Below are positions 1 to 5,718 of a stretch of 5,811 bases of DNA, piece by piece; positions within the stretch are counted from its first letter, which is position 1, and each line of letters begins with the position of its first letter. The notes beneath the pieces are model-generated. The model saw only the letters and a program-made list of their open reading frames with translations. It ran no database searches and was not told the origin of the DNA. The stretch lies in contig JAUXHY010000091.1 in assembly GCA_030621275.1 (NCBI GenBank), forward strand, positions 1 to 5,811, given 5' to 3'. A program made the position numbers and the translations under genes. Source of the DNA: a bacterium (GTDB taxonomy: Bacteria; Fidelibacterota; Marinisomatia; Marinisomatales; JAHJCW01).

Positions 1-290
1 CCTTTTATTATATCATACTTAAAACTCATTGTTAAAGAAGAAGTAACAGAAACATCTGTTGCACTTAATTCTGGAATTGTACTTTGTAATGAAGGTGCAA
101 TAGTATCGGTAATAGTAAATTCTCCGCTTTCAGACAAAACTGTTGCATCGTTAAGATCTGTAAGTTTAACTTTATATCCTGAGTTAGTAATAGCATCATC
201 AGGAATTGTAAAATCCTGAGTTCCGAGAGAAGCATCAACTGAACTAAATAATTCAAAATATCCTGATATCCCGGAAGAATTGACATTCAT
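1..290 (-). CDS. Fragment of Ig-like surface protein (Kre9/KNH-like plus start of SbsA/Big_5-type Ig domain)
   Basis: The minus frame is open from an ATG at 290 to the window edge. It reads a beta-rich, Ser/Thr/Asp-rich protein. The first part (ISGYFELFSS, then SGYKVKLTD, then SESGEFTITD) resembles the Kre9/KNH-like Ig fold found in bacterial surface proteins. It is followed by APSLQSTIPELSATDVSV and SSLTMSF, which resemble the beginning of an SbsA-type bacterial Ig-like domain. Such domains occur as repeats in large secreted or cell-surface proteins. There is no signal peptide after the ATG, and the upstream side runs into antisense asnA, so the piece is 5'-truncated and the ATG is probably accidental. 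The convincing domain sequence ends near base 255-270. The 3' part lies beyond the window. Family assignment is by eye. Confidence 0.55.
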   Translation of the reverse strand, partial: MNVNSSGISGYFELFSSVDASLGTQDFTIPDDAITNSGYKVKLTDLNDATVLSESGEFTITDTIAPSLQSTIPELSATDVSVTSSLTMSFKYDIIK

Positions 291-807
291 CCATGCCGAA
301 GAAATATTAGAAATGTATCCTGATCTACCACGTAAACAACGTGAGACGGCGATAATAAAGGAATATCCTGCAGTATTTATTTATGGTATTGGTTGGGTAC
401 TAAAAGATGGTTACCCGCACGAAATGCGCGCTGCCGATTATGATGATTGGATAACTGAAACAGTTTCTGCAAAGGGAGAACCGATGCACGGATTAAATGG
501 TGATATTCTTGTTTGGAATCCTGTTACAAAACGGCGCCATGAATTGACATCCATGGGTATTAGAGTTACCAAGGATACTTTAGTAAAACAGATGGAAATA
601 GCCGGATTGGAAGAGAACCTTAAACTACCTTATCATCAAGCTATTTTGAACGATGAAATACCATTGAGCATTGGTGGTGGAATTGGTCAGGCACGTACAT
701 ATATGTATTTGCTCAGAACAGCACATTTAGGTGAGGTTACGGTGACAATTTGGCCGCAACAGCTTAAAGATATTTGTGCTAAAAAGAATATCTTTGTATT
801 AGAATAG
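259..807 (+). pseudogene. asnA: Aspartate--ammonia ligase, C-terminal half only (5'-truncated asnA)
   Basis: AsnA makes asparagine from aspartate, ammonia and ATP in the cytoplasm and has a class II aminoacyl-tRNA-synthetase-like fold. About 183 codons are present where full AsnA proteins have roughly 330-345 residues. Recognisable segments in order are LTFIHAEEILEMYPDL, the RAADYDDW block, GLNGDILVWNPV, HELTSMGIRV, and GGGIGQARTYMYLL, which corresponds to class II motif 3 in the ATP site; the protein ends at VLE. Homology appears to begin near KYPDIPEEL at about 256-259. The frame is closed by a TGA at 217-219, so the N-terminal half with the aspartate-binding residues is absent. The only start-like codon near is TTG at 280, which lies inside the conserved region and is read here as Leu. 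The truncated product is unlikely to be active. If the left joint is an assembly artefact, the true gene may be whole. Confidence 0.85.
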
Positions 808-827
808 AAATTTGAATATATAGGTCG

Positions 828-861
828 AAAAAAGGGAACGATTTTTATCGTTCCCTTTTTT
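828..861 (+). terminator. Bidirectional rho-independent terminator after asnA copy 1
   Basis: A perfect 15-bp stem (left arm 828-842, right arm 847-861) has the core GGGAACGAT/ATCGTTCCC, a TTTT loop, an A-tract before it and a T-tract after it. It starts 20 bases after the asnA stop and lies 23 bases beyond the Fic stop on the other strand, so it can serve both convergent genes. Confidence 0.9.
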
Positions 862-884
862 ATATGATTTATTACAGTGCGTAC

Positions 885-1925
885 CTACTTTACTGTATAA
901 TTTGTTCCCGGACCAATTCCATGTTTTTCAATTAAATTTTTAGATATTAATTCAGGCAGTATTCGTTTTACTGTTGGACTAGGTATCCCCAATTTCTTTG
1001 CAATATCTCCGGACTTACAGCCTGCATTATTCCCGATGAAGACGATTATTGCTTTTTCTCTTGGTGATAATTGTATTTCAATGCCTGTAACATCTAATTT
1101 TTTCATTAATTGTTCTTGTATGTTTATTAGAGCATCAAAAAAGAAGTTCACCCAATCATTTATATTTTCATTTGGACGTTTTGACTGACAGTTTTTCAAA
1201 ACTTTATAGTATTCAATTTTTCTATTTTCAACTTCATGTTCGAAACTTACATATTGAATCCATCTATAGTTATGTTTTAATAGTAAAAGTATTGATAGTA
1301 ATCTACTTAAACGTCCATTTCCATCTTGAAAAGGATGAATACTAACAAACTCGTATGAAAACAAAGCACATTTTACGAGAGGGTGAATAATTTTATCATT
1401 ACGATACCACTCTATAAGTGTTCTCATGGCATTTTTAGTCGGAACTCCGGATTGCGTTGTTTGAAATATGATTTGTTTTGTTCCATTTGGTAAAGTTGCT
1501 TCAACTGCGTTGCTGTGTTGTTTATAATCACCTTTGTGCCATTCATCTTTTTTACTATGTTTCATAAGTATGTTGTGTAGGTTTTTTATACTATTTTCAG
1601 TTATCGTGATATCATGGTATGATTCTGTAATTAAGTCTAATGTTTCAAAGTACCCTACAACCTCCTGTGAATCTCTATCATCTATTTTAGTAATATCAAT
1701 TTCTTTAAGCAGTATTTCAACCTCATCGTTGCTCATTTTTGAACCTTCGATTCTTGTTGAAGCCCCGACACTTCTAACCGTTGCTATAGATTTTAACTGT
1801 TTTAAACTTTGCCCTTCTCTTCTTTCTATTGAAGTCCAAGCGGAATCAAACCTATCTAATTGGCTAATCAATGATATTAGCTTCCAATCAAGATCAATTT
1901 TAAAAGTATGTACTATATTTCCCAT
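885..1925 (-). CDS. Fic-domain protein adenylyltransferase with N-terminal inhibitory motif and C-terminal winged helix
   Basis: Fic enzymes usually transfer AMP from ATP to a hydroxyl side chain of a target protein. The 346-residue product has a helical N-terminal region and then the class II inhibitory motif [S/T]xxxE[G/N], seen as STRIEG at residues 56-61. The full catalytic motif HPFQDGNGR is at 197-205 with His197 intact. A winged helix-turn-helix follows at about 285-346 (SPREKAIIVFI, GDIAKKLGIPSPTVKRIL). Length and layout fit the common bacterial Fic plus winged-helix proteins such as Shewanella SoFic. The ATG at 1925 is preceded by AAAGGA about 13 bases upstream. The gene has its own promoter region with repeated operator-like units and is insulated by terminators on both sides. 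It is strongly AT-rich and sits between two asnA tails, which suggests acquisition. The target protein cannot be inferred; a toxin-antitoxin-like, stress or defence role is possible but not shown. Confidence 0.93.
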   Translation of the reverse strand: MGNIVHTFKIDLDWKLISLISQLDRFDSAWTSIERREGQSLKQLKSIATVRSVGASTRIEGSKMSNDEVEILLKEIDITKIDDRDSQEVVGYFETLDLITESYHDITITENSIKNLHNILMKHSKKDEWHKGDYKQHSNAVEATLPNGTKQIIFQTTQSGVPTKNAMRTLIEWYRNDKIIHPLVKCALFSYEFVSIHPFQDGNGRLSRLLSILLLLKHNYRWIQYVSFEHEVENRKIEYYKVLKNCQSKRPNENINDWVNFFFDALINIQEQLMKKLDVTGIEIQLSPREKAIIVFIGNNAGCKSGDIAKKLGIPSPTVKRILPELISKNLIEKHGIGPGTNYTVK

Positions 1926-1957
1926 TTTGTAAATATATCCTTTCTATATTAATAACG

Positions 1958-1998
1958 ATACGATATGATACGATAATATACGATAGATATACAATAAT
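1958..1998 (-). promoter_or_regulatory. Operator-like array A: four helically phased ATACGA units
   Basis: Plus-strand units ATACGA, ATACGA, ATACGA and ATACAA begin at 1958, 1968, 1978 and 1989, with spacings of 10, 10 and 11 bases. All units therefore lie on one face of the helix. The array covers the likely transcription start and early leader of the Fic gene. It shares 25 of 27 bases (1957-1983) with array B (2014-2040). Function as a repressor site is inferred from position. Confidence 0.6.
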
Positions 1999-1999
1999 T

Positions 2000-2007
2000 C
2001 AAATCTA
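2000..2007 (-). promoter_or_regulatory. Putative Bacteroidota-type -7 box of the Fic promoter
   Basis: Read on the minus strand the bases are TAGATTTG, an exact match to the TANNTTTG -7 element known from Bacteroides promoters. It lies 75 bases before the Fic ATG. A -33 box is weak: TTTA about 22 bases upstream rather than TTTG. The box sits in the gap between the two repeat arrays, which strengthens the assignment. Confidence 0.5.
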
Positions 2008-2014
2008 TTTTATG

Positions 2015-2051
2015 ATACGATATGATACGTAAATATACGAAAGTGATTCGA
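2015..2051 (-). promoter_or_regulatory. Operator-like array B: four helically phased ATACGA-like units
   Basis: Plus-strand units ATACGA, ATACGT, ATACGA and ATTCGA begin at 2015, 2025, 2035 and 2046. Their 10, 10 and 11 base spacing is the same as in array A. The array covers the region between the -7 and -33 positions of the putative Fic promoter and upstream of it, where a bound protein could block RNA polymerase. Confidence 0.6.
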
Positions 2052-2068
2052 TAATTTTCTATAACAAT

Positions 2069-2188
2069 CAAGCACGGACTTATATGTATTTGCTAAGAAT
2101 AGCCCATCTTGGAGAAGTAACAGTAACAATTTGGCCGCAGCAGCTTAAAGATATTTGTGCTAAAAAGAATATCTATGTATTAGAATAG
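2069..2188 (+). pseudogene. asnA: Second, diverged copy of the asnA 3' end (39 codons plus stop)
   Basis: The plus frame reads QARTYMYLLRIAHLGEVTVT and then an ending identical to asnA copy 1 except Tyr for Phe four residues from the end. Of 14 base differences over 117, 12 are silent and two change the protein (Thr to Ile, Phe to Tyr). Upstream of the Gln codon the reading frame has no AsnA similarity and no plausible start, so this is only a displaced tail. The silent pattern shows that both tails evolved under selection in working genes before they came together. Confidence 0.85.
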
Positions 2189-2207
2189 TTTTAACTTATA
2201 ATACAAT

Positions 2208-2239
2208 AAAAAAGGAACGATATATTTCGTTCCTTTTTT
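2208..2239 (+). terminator. Rho-independent terminator after asnA tail copy 2
   Basis: A 13-bp stem (2208-2220 with 2227-2239) has the core GGAACGA/TCGTTCC, a six-base loop, A-tract and T-tract. It lies 19 bases after the stop. The core matches the terminator at 828-861 although the linker sequences between stop and hairpin have diverged, so the duplicated block extends through the terminator. Confidence 0.88.
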
Positions 2240-2321
2240 ATCTATAGTATCTAACCTTCTAGGCTATGATTTCGTTGTGTGATCATCCGCAGGATTATTC
2301 CGTTGAGAAATCAGCCGTGAT

Positions 2322-2399
2322 TTATAAAATATACTTTGGTGTGGTACAAAACCACAATGAATTATAGTCTTTGTTGCCAGTAGCATTTTGTTTTTCCAT
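2322..2399 (-). CDS. Possible 25-codon small ORF downstream of the membrane protein gene
   Basis: An ATG at 2399 starts seven bases after the stop of the 94-residue gene and reads MEKQNATGNKDYNSLWFCTT followed by PKYIL and a stop. The close spacing and same strand suggest an operon partner. It is not recognised. It could be a small peptide, the head of a decayed gene, or chance. The remainder of 2240-2321 shows no other gene, only a short AAATCA-GCCG-TGATTT hairpin at 2308-2323. Confidence 0.25.
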   Translation of the reverse strand: MEKQNATGNKDYNSLWFCTTPKYIL

Positions 2400-2406
2400 T
2401 TATTGT

Positions 2407-2691
2407 CTAGTTTCCGCTGATTGGTGTTCCGAAAATGCCGACTGCAAGTTCTGCCCAAATGAGTATGAGGATTACCAGAAGAGCTACACAGATAGCAATA
2501 CGGTACTTGATTTTGTTTGTCTTCCTTATTACAAGCTCACACATTAGACCAGTACCTAGCAGTAAAGCTCCAGCGACAATAAAATCTAACGGAGTCCAAT
2601 TTACTTCATTTGTGAACTGCATCGCTATTAATGGTATAAGCAATAGAAGCGCTAATGTGACTATAATTCCGATAAGTCTTTTGTTCTTCAT
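2407..2691 (-). CDS. Small membrane protein with three predicted transmembrane helices, unknown function
   Basis: The 94-residue product begins with the positively charged MKNKR and has hydrophobic segments at about residues 6-24, 34-54 and 64-88. A charged, membrane-edge loop RKTNKIKYR lies between the second and third. The sequence resembles a family of conserved hypothetical membrane proteins common in Bacteroidota, recognised by its overall pattern (IPLIAMQFT-EVNW, DFIVAGALLLGTG, IWAELAVGIFGTP) rather than by a named domain. A Glu within the third helix (residue 81) and the GTP turn near the end are notable fixed features. There is no clear ribosome binding site, as usual in this phylum. 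An open plus-strand frame over the same bases is a shadow. Function is unknown. Confidence 0.78.
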   Translation of the reverse strand: MKNKRLIGIIVTLALLLLIPLIAMQFTNEVNWTPLDFIVAGALLLGTGLMCELVIRKTNKIKYRIAICVALLVILILIWAELAVGIFGTPISGN

Positions 2692-2832
2692 AATTATAGA
2701 TATTCTTATAAGTTTAACGGTAAGTATATGAAAAGTGGTGGTTCTTAAGGTACTAACTTTTCAGTTTATTACTGACCTATATTATGTTTATACTTTTGTT
2801 TAAGTACTTATACCGCTATTTTTTATATACAT

Positions 2833-2843
2833 TATTGTCACTC
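2833..2843. repeat. Left arm of an 11-bp inverted repeat flanking the esterase gene
   Basis: TATTGTCACTC here is exactly the reverse complement of GAGTGACAATA at 3683-3693. The left arm includes the stop codon of the esterase gene and the right arm lies 24 bases upstream of its start. The repeat may be chance, since it is short and extends no further cleanly. Confidence 0.35.
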
Positions 2844-3659
2844 GTTTTGATTTTTATTCAATATCCATTCCAAGGCTTTTTCCTTTGTTGCTCGAAAAAT
2901 TGTATTATGTTTTTGGTTTTGTTCATCTGAATATTTCCAAATTAATTCATTTGGAGCATCGCTTTTTAAAACTTTTGCTAATTCATTTGTGTATTGTGAA
3001 ATGTCTTCTGCACCTGAACCTGCAAACCAAAGTTTAATTTCTTTTTTCGGAAAGTTCGCCAAAAGATTATTCGCATTTCTAACTAAATAATGATTATTCC
3101 ACCATAATGAAGGATCCATTGCAATGTAAAAATCAAATGATTCAGGTTTTAACATAAATGTTTCCATTACAAAAAGACCTGCCAATGATTCTCCAATAAT
3201 TCCTTTTTCATTTGTAATTATATATCTTTTATTTACTTCAGGAAATAATTCTTCAGTGATAAAGGCTCGGAAATTTTTAGCACCATCAGTGAGTGGACAA
3301 TATTTTGCATCTTCATTTACTTCAGAAAAACCTGTTAAATCTCTTCCCCTTTCTGTGTTTCCAATACCTACAAGGATAATTGGTGGAATGTTTTTATTCT
3401 CGATTAGCTTTGAAATTGTATTTGCAATATGAGGAAAATCTTCCTTCACTCCTCCATCTGGCATATATAATACAGGGAATGAGTCGATACCATTTTTATA
3501 TGTTGGTGGAGTCCACACAGTTATTATTCTGGTTTCACCAACGTGTTCGGATTCGATTGTAAAATTATTATGTTTTGGGACAGTGTCGTTGTATTGTAGT
3601 TTTCTATCACATCCTACCATTAGGATAATTATCCATAAAAGTAATTTTGTTTTTTTCAT
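2838..3659 (-). CDS. Esterase D-like (PF00756-type) alpha/beta hydrolase lipoprotein
   Basis: The 273-residue product starts with a lipoprotein signal: basic MKKTK, a hydrophobic stretch, and a lipobox ending MVGC with Cys17 as the likely lipidated residue. It is expected to be anchored in the outer or inner membrane facing the periplasm or surface. The mature part is an esterase D-type hydrolase related to Fes/IroE-like enzymes: FPVLYMPDGG at 61-70, the nucleophile elbow GESLAG with Ser158, the family motif DPSLWW at 182-187, and GSGAED at 214-219 near the expected catalytic acid. The C-terminal His251 sits in QKHNTIF where many relatives have NHG. The triad thus appears complete. Substrate is unknown; relatives cleave siderophore esters, acetyl or other carboxyl esters. 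A GGAG stands 11 bases before the ATG at 3659. The gene is separated from both neighbours and is flanked by short inverted repeats. Confidence 0.88.
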   Translation of the reverse strand: MKKTKLLLWIIILMVGCDRKLQYNDTVPKHNNFTIESEHVGETRIITVWTPPTYKNGIDSFPVLYMPDGGVKEDFPHIANTISKLIENKNIPPIILVGIGNTERGRDLTGFSEVNEDAKYCPLTDGAKNFRAFITEELFPEVNKRYIITNEKGIIGESLAGLFVMETFMLKPESFDFYIAMDPSLWWNNHYLVRNANNLLANFPKKEIKLWFAGSGAEDISQYTNELAKVLKSDAPNELIWKYSDEQNQKHNTIFRATKEKALEWILNKNQNE

Positions 3660-3682
3660 ATTTTTTGAATCTCCGTTTTAAT

Positions 3683-3693
3683 GAGTGACAATA
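3683..3693. repeat. Right arm of an 11-bp inverted repeat flanking the esterase gene
   Basis: GAGTGACAATA is the reverse complement of 2833-2843. It is directly followed by the hairpin at 3694-3722. It shares the TGACAA core with the palindrome at 3758-3772, so it could equally be a half site for the same regulator. Confidence 0.35.
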
Positions 3694-3722
3694 TCCCAAC
3701 ATATGCATTGCGTTTGTTGGGA
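3694..3722. other. Hairpin in the divergent intergenic region
   Basis: TCCCAACA (3694-3701) pairs perfectly with TGTTGGGA (3715-3722) around a 13-base loop containing ATGCAT. No T-tract follows on either strand, so it is not a standard terminator. It lies between two divergent genes and could be a leader structure of the esterase mRNA or a recombination scar. Confidence 0.45.
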
Positions 3723-3757
3723 ATGTAATATAAAAATTTAAAAATGTATCAATTAAT

Positions 3758-3772
3758 TGACAAATATTGTCA
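3758..3772. promoter_or_regulatory. Palindromic operator candidate TGACAA-ATA-TTGTCA
   Basis: A perfect six-base dyad with a three-base centre lies 46 bases upstream of the CCA-adding gene and about 100 bases upstream of the esterase gene. Its left arm also reads as TTGACA. A further TGACAA occurs at 3686-3691. A dimeric regulator controlling one or both divergent genes is possible but not shown. Confidence 0.35.
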
Positions 3773-3818
3773 TTGCAAAACAAATTACAAAAATATTTAA
3801 TAATCCGTAAATTTAATT

Positions 3819-5255
3819 ATGACCAACATCAAAGATATAATAGTCAAAGATAAAAAAGCATTTCCAATTCTAAAAATTGCAGGAGAATTAGGTGAAAAAC
3901 ATAACCTAAAAGTATTTGTTGTTGGCGGATTTGTACGTGATTTATTTCTAAATCGTAAATCTATTGAACTCGATTTAATGATTGAGGGAGATGGTATAAT
4001 GTTTTCCCGATTATTAGCAAATGAGTTAGGTGTAAAAAAAATTGTTCCTTTTAAGGAATTTGGTACCGCTAAAATTCCATATTCAAAGATGGAAATTGAG
4101 GTTGCATCTGCCCGTCTGGAAGATTATGATGAATCATCACGCAAACCTAAAGAAGTAAAATATACTGATATCTTTGGTGACTTAAAACGTCGTGATTTTA
4201 CAATTAACGCCATGGCAGTTGATTTATTACCAAAAACATTTGGTGGTCTTTATGATCCCTTTAATGGAATAGCCGATTTAAAGGCAAAACGTTTAATTAC
4301 ACCATTAGGTCCCGATGAGACATTTTCGGAAGATCCTTTGCGCATGATGCGTGCGGCGGTATTCGCAAGCCGATTTAAATTAAAAATTGATGATGATTGT
4401 CTAAAATCGATGCAGAAACAAGCAAATCGTATCCAAATAGTATCATGGGAACGCATTACAGCTGAGTTAATTAAAATTTTGGAAACTGATAAGCCTTCAG
4501 TTGGGTTAATCATTTTACAACAAACCGAATTAATGAAATACGTTCTCCCCGAAATTGACATTATGTTTGGAATGGAACAGCCCAAAGAATGGCATCATAA
4601 GGATATATTTTACCATACCATGCAGGTTGTAGATAATGCAGCAAAATTGTCTAACAAAATGGAATTACGATTTGCTGCGTTAGTGCATGATATCGGAAAA
4701 CCAAAAACAAGGCGTATTCATAAAACAAAAGGATTTACTTTCCATGGGCACGATGATGTAGGTTCGCGTATGTTTCATAAAATTAGCAAACGTATGAAGC
4801 TATCCAATGAATTGAGAGATTACTTGAGCAAGATGATAGTCTTGCACTTACGTCCTATTGCACTTGCCAAGGAAGGAGTTACAGATTCTGCAGTTAGACG
4901 ACTAATGGTTACGTCCGGTGAAGAAACCGATGATCTGATGATACTTTGCCGAGCAGATATAACGAGTAAAAATCCTGAACGGGTGAAACGTTACATGGGT
5001 AATTTTGAACGAGTTGAAAAATTTATGCAGGATGTAGTCGAGCGCGATAAGTTTAGAGCGTTTCAATCGCCCGTAAGAGGCGATGAAATAATGCAAGTTT
5101 GTGGGTTGAAAGAGGGAAAAAAAGTAGGTCAGCTAAAATCTGCAATAGAAGATGCTATCCTTGATGGTAAGATTGAAAATACTCACGAAGCGGCATTTAA
5201 ATATTTGATCAAGATAAAGGATGATTTTAAAAAGGAGTTGGATCTATTGGAGTAA
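3819..5255 (+). CDS. cca: CCA-adding enzyme / class II tRNA nucleotidyltransferase with HD domain
   Basis: This enzyme family adds or repairs the CCA end of tRNA in the cytoplasm; related members are poly(A) polymerases. The 478-residue product has the class II nucleotidyltransferase head with VVGGFVRD at 34-41 and then the metal-binding block ELD at 50-52, where DxD is usual. It continues with RRDFTINAMA at 124-133, DPFNGIADLKAKRL at 146-159 and SEDPLRMMRAAVFASRF at 170-186, which is the nucleotide-selecting region. A C-terminal HD phosphohydrolase domain follows with His266, His290-Asp291, FHGHD at 308-312 and Asp380. Length fits full HD-type bacterial CCA proteins. The ATG at 3819 has only an A/T-rich leader and no Shine-Dalgarno sequence. 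The last 29 bases overlap the convergent downstream gene. Distinguishing true CCA addition from poly(A) polymerase activity is not possible by eye, but as a lone housekeeping copy CCA addition is likely. Confidence 0.93.
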   Translation: MTNIKDIIVKDKKAFPILKIAGELGEKHNLKVFVVGGFVRDLFLNRKSIELDLMIEGDGIMFSRLLANELGVKKIVPFKEFGTAKIPYSKMEIEVASARLEDYDESSRKPKEVKYTDIFGDLKRRDFTINAMAVDLLPKTFGGLYDPFNGIADLKAKRLITPLGPDETFSEDPLRMMRAAVFASRFKLKIDDDCLKSMQKQANRIQIVSWERITAELIKILETDKPSVGLIILQQTELMKYVLPEIDIMFGMEQPKEWHHKDIFYHTMQVVDNAAKLSNKMELRFAALVHDIGKPKTRRIHKTKGFTFHGHDDVGSRMFHKISKRMKLSNELRDYLSKMIVLHLRPIALAKEGVTDSAVRRLMVTSGEETDDLMILCRADITSKNPERVKRYMGNFERVEKFMQDVVERDKFRAFQSPVRGDEIMQVCGLKEGKKVGQLKSAIEDAILDGKIENTHEAAFKYLIKIKDDFKKELDLLE

Positions 5256-5718
5256 TTATAAATGAATCGCCAGTTAATGTATACATAATCTCTACTACGT
5301 AATTGTGAGCGGGTATAGTAGCTGAGATGTTACGAATTTGATATTGTAGCGGAATGTTATAACGGGCTCCTCTTCCAGTGATAAATTTGGTGTCTTTATT
5401 CCTTATTCTCTTGTAGTTTTTTCCACCACTTATTCGTCCCCTACCAAATCCATTACCTGTACGATGCGTAAAAATTCGTATTTTATTATCCCAATCAATA
5501 TTATTTTTTTGTACAGATACTGACCATTTTCCATAATGAAAAATATCTAAATATACTTGGTTTACACTACTTGTATATGTTCCTGTAAAATCTTCTCCTG
5601 CTTCGGTAATGTCACTACTTGGGATGGTATAATTCCACTGTCCGGTGACTCTGATGGATTGAGCACCAACCCCTTGTATAAAAAATATAGTTATTATTGT
5701 AAATAATATCTTTTTCAT
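5227..5718 (-). CDS. Small secreted protein of unknown function
   Basis: The 163-residue product has a clear Sec signal peptide (MKKILFTIITIFFIQGVGAQ, cleavage likely after residue 20). The mature part is rich in alternating hydrophobic and polar residues that suggest beta strands. A Gly/Arg/Lys-rich stretch lies at 87-118 (TGNGFGRGRISGGK and on to TGRGARY), and the end is FIITPIDPTPF. It has no Cys in the mature part and no sorting domain I recognise. The ATG directly follows the TAA of the preceding minus-strand gene without a spacer or ribosome binding site, so translational coupling within an operon is likely. Its stop lies inside the 3' end of the CCA-adding gene. It may be a small secreted structural or matrix protein, but no function is claimed. 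Confidence 0.75.
   Translation of the reverse strand: MKKILFTIITIFFIQGVGAQSIRVTGQWNYTIPSSDITEAGEDFTGTYTSSVNQVYLDIFHYGKWSVSVQKNNIDWDNKIRIFTHRTGNGFGRGRISGGKNYKRIRNKDTKFITGRGARYNIPLQYQIRNISATIPAHNYVVEIMYTLTGDSFIITPIDPTPF

Larger units (their letters stand above)
691..2239. other. Candidate inserted module: Fic gene bracketed by direct repeats of an asnA tail with terminator
   Basis: The last 39 codons of asnA occur twice in direct orientation, at 691-807 and 2072-2188, offset by 1381 bp. They match at 103 of 117 bases, including 34 identical bases (760-793 and 2141-2174). Each copy is followed 19-20 bases later by a hairpin terminator with the same GGAACGA/TCGTTCC core. Between them sit only the Fic gene and its control region. 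Homology upstream starts abruptly at the Gln codon at 688 and 2069. This is the footprint of an insertion at a gene 3' end, or of a single crossover with a donor carrying a related asnA tail. No integrase or transposase is visible. Confidence 0.6.

Noticed and set aside
280..282. TTG start codon giving a 175-residue free-standing protein
   Set aside because: It lies within the conserved AsnA sequence, which continues upstream to at least 259, and there is no ribosome binding site. The gene is truncated, not short.
1534..1932. Plus-strand 132-codon open frame
   Set aside because: It is antisense to the well-supported Fic gene, is Ser/Ile-rich and has no domain character.
1957..2040. CRISPR-like repeats
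   Set aside because: Only two 27-base imperfect repeats with no series of spacers; they are better explained as tandem operator units.
2340..2356. TGTGGT/ACCACA hairpin as a terminator of the membrane protein gene
   Set aside because: It lacks a T-tract on the minus strand and falls within the possible 25-codon ORF.
2264..2458. Minus-strand 64-codon open frame
   Set aside because: It overlaps the end of the 94-residue membrane protein in another frame and looks like unstructured translation.
2791..2798. Plus-strand TACTTTTG as a -7 promoter box
   Set aside because: No plus-strand gene follows for 1 kb, so transcription would only be antisense to the esterase. A single eight-base match in AT-rich DNA is weak.
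3694..3722. Integron attC-like site (CCCAAC...GTTGGG)
   Set aside because: The outer bases do not fit RYYYAAC/GTTRRRY, the whole structure is only 29 bases, and there are no inner L boxes or integron integrase.
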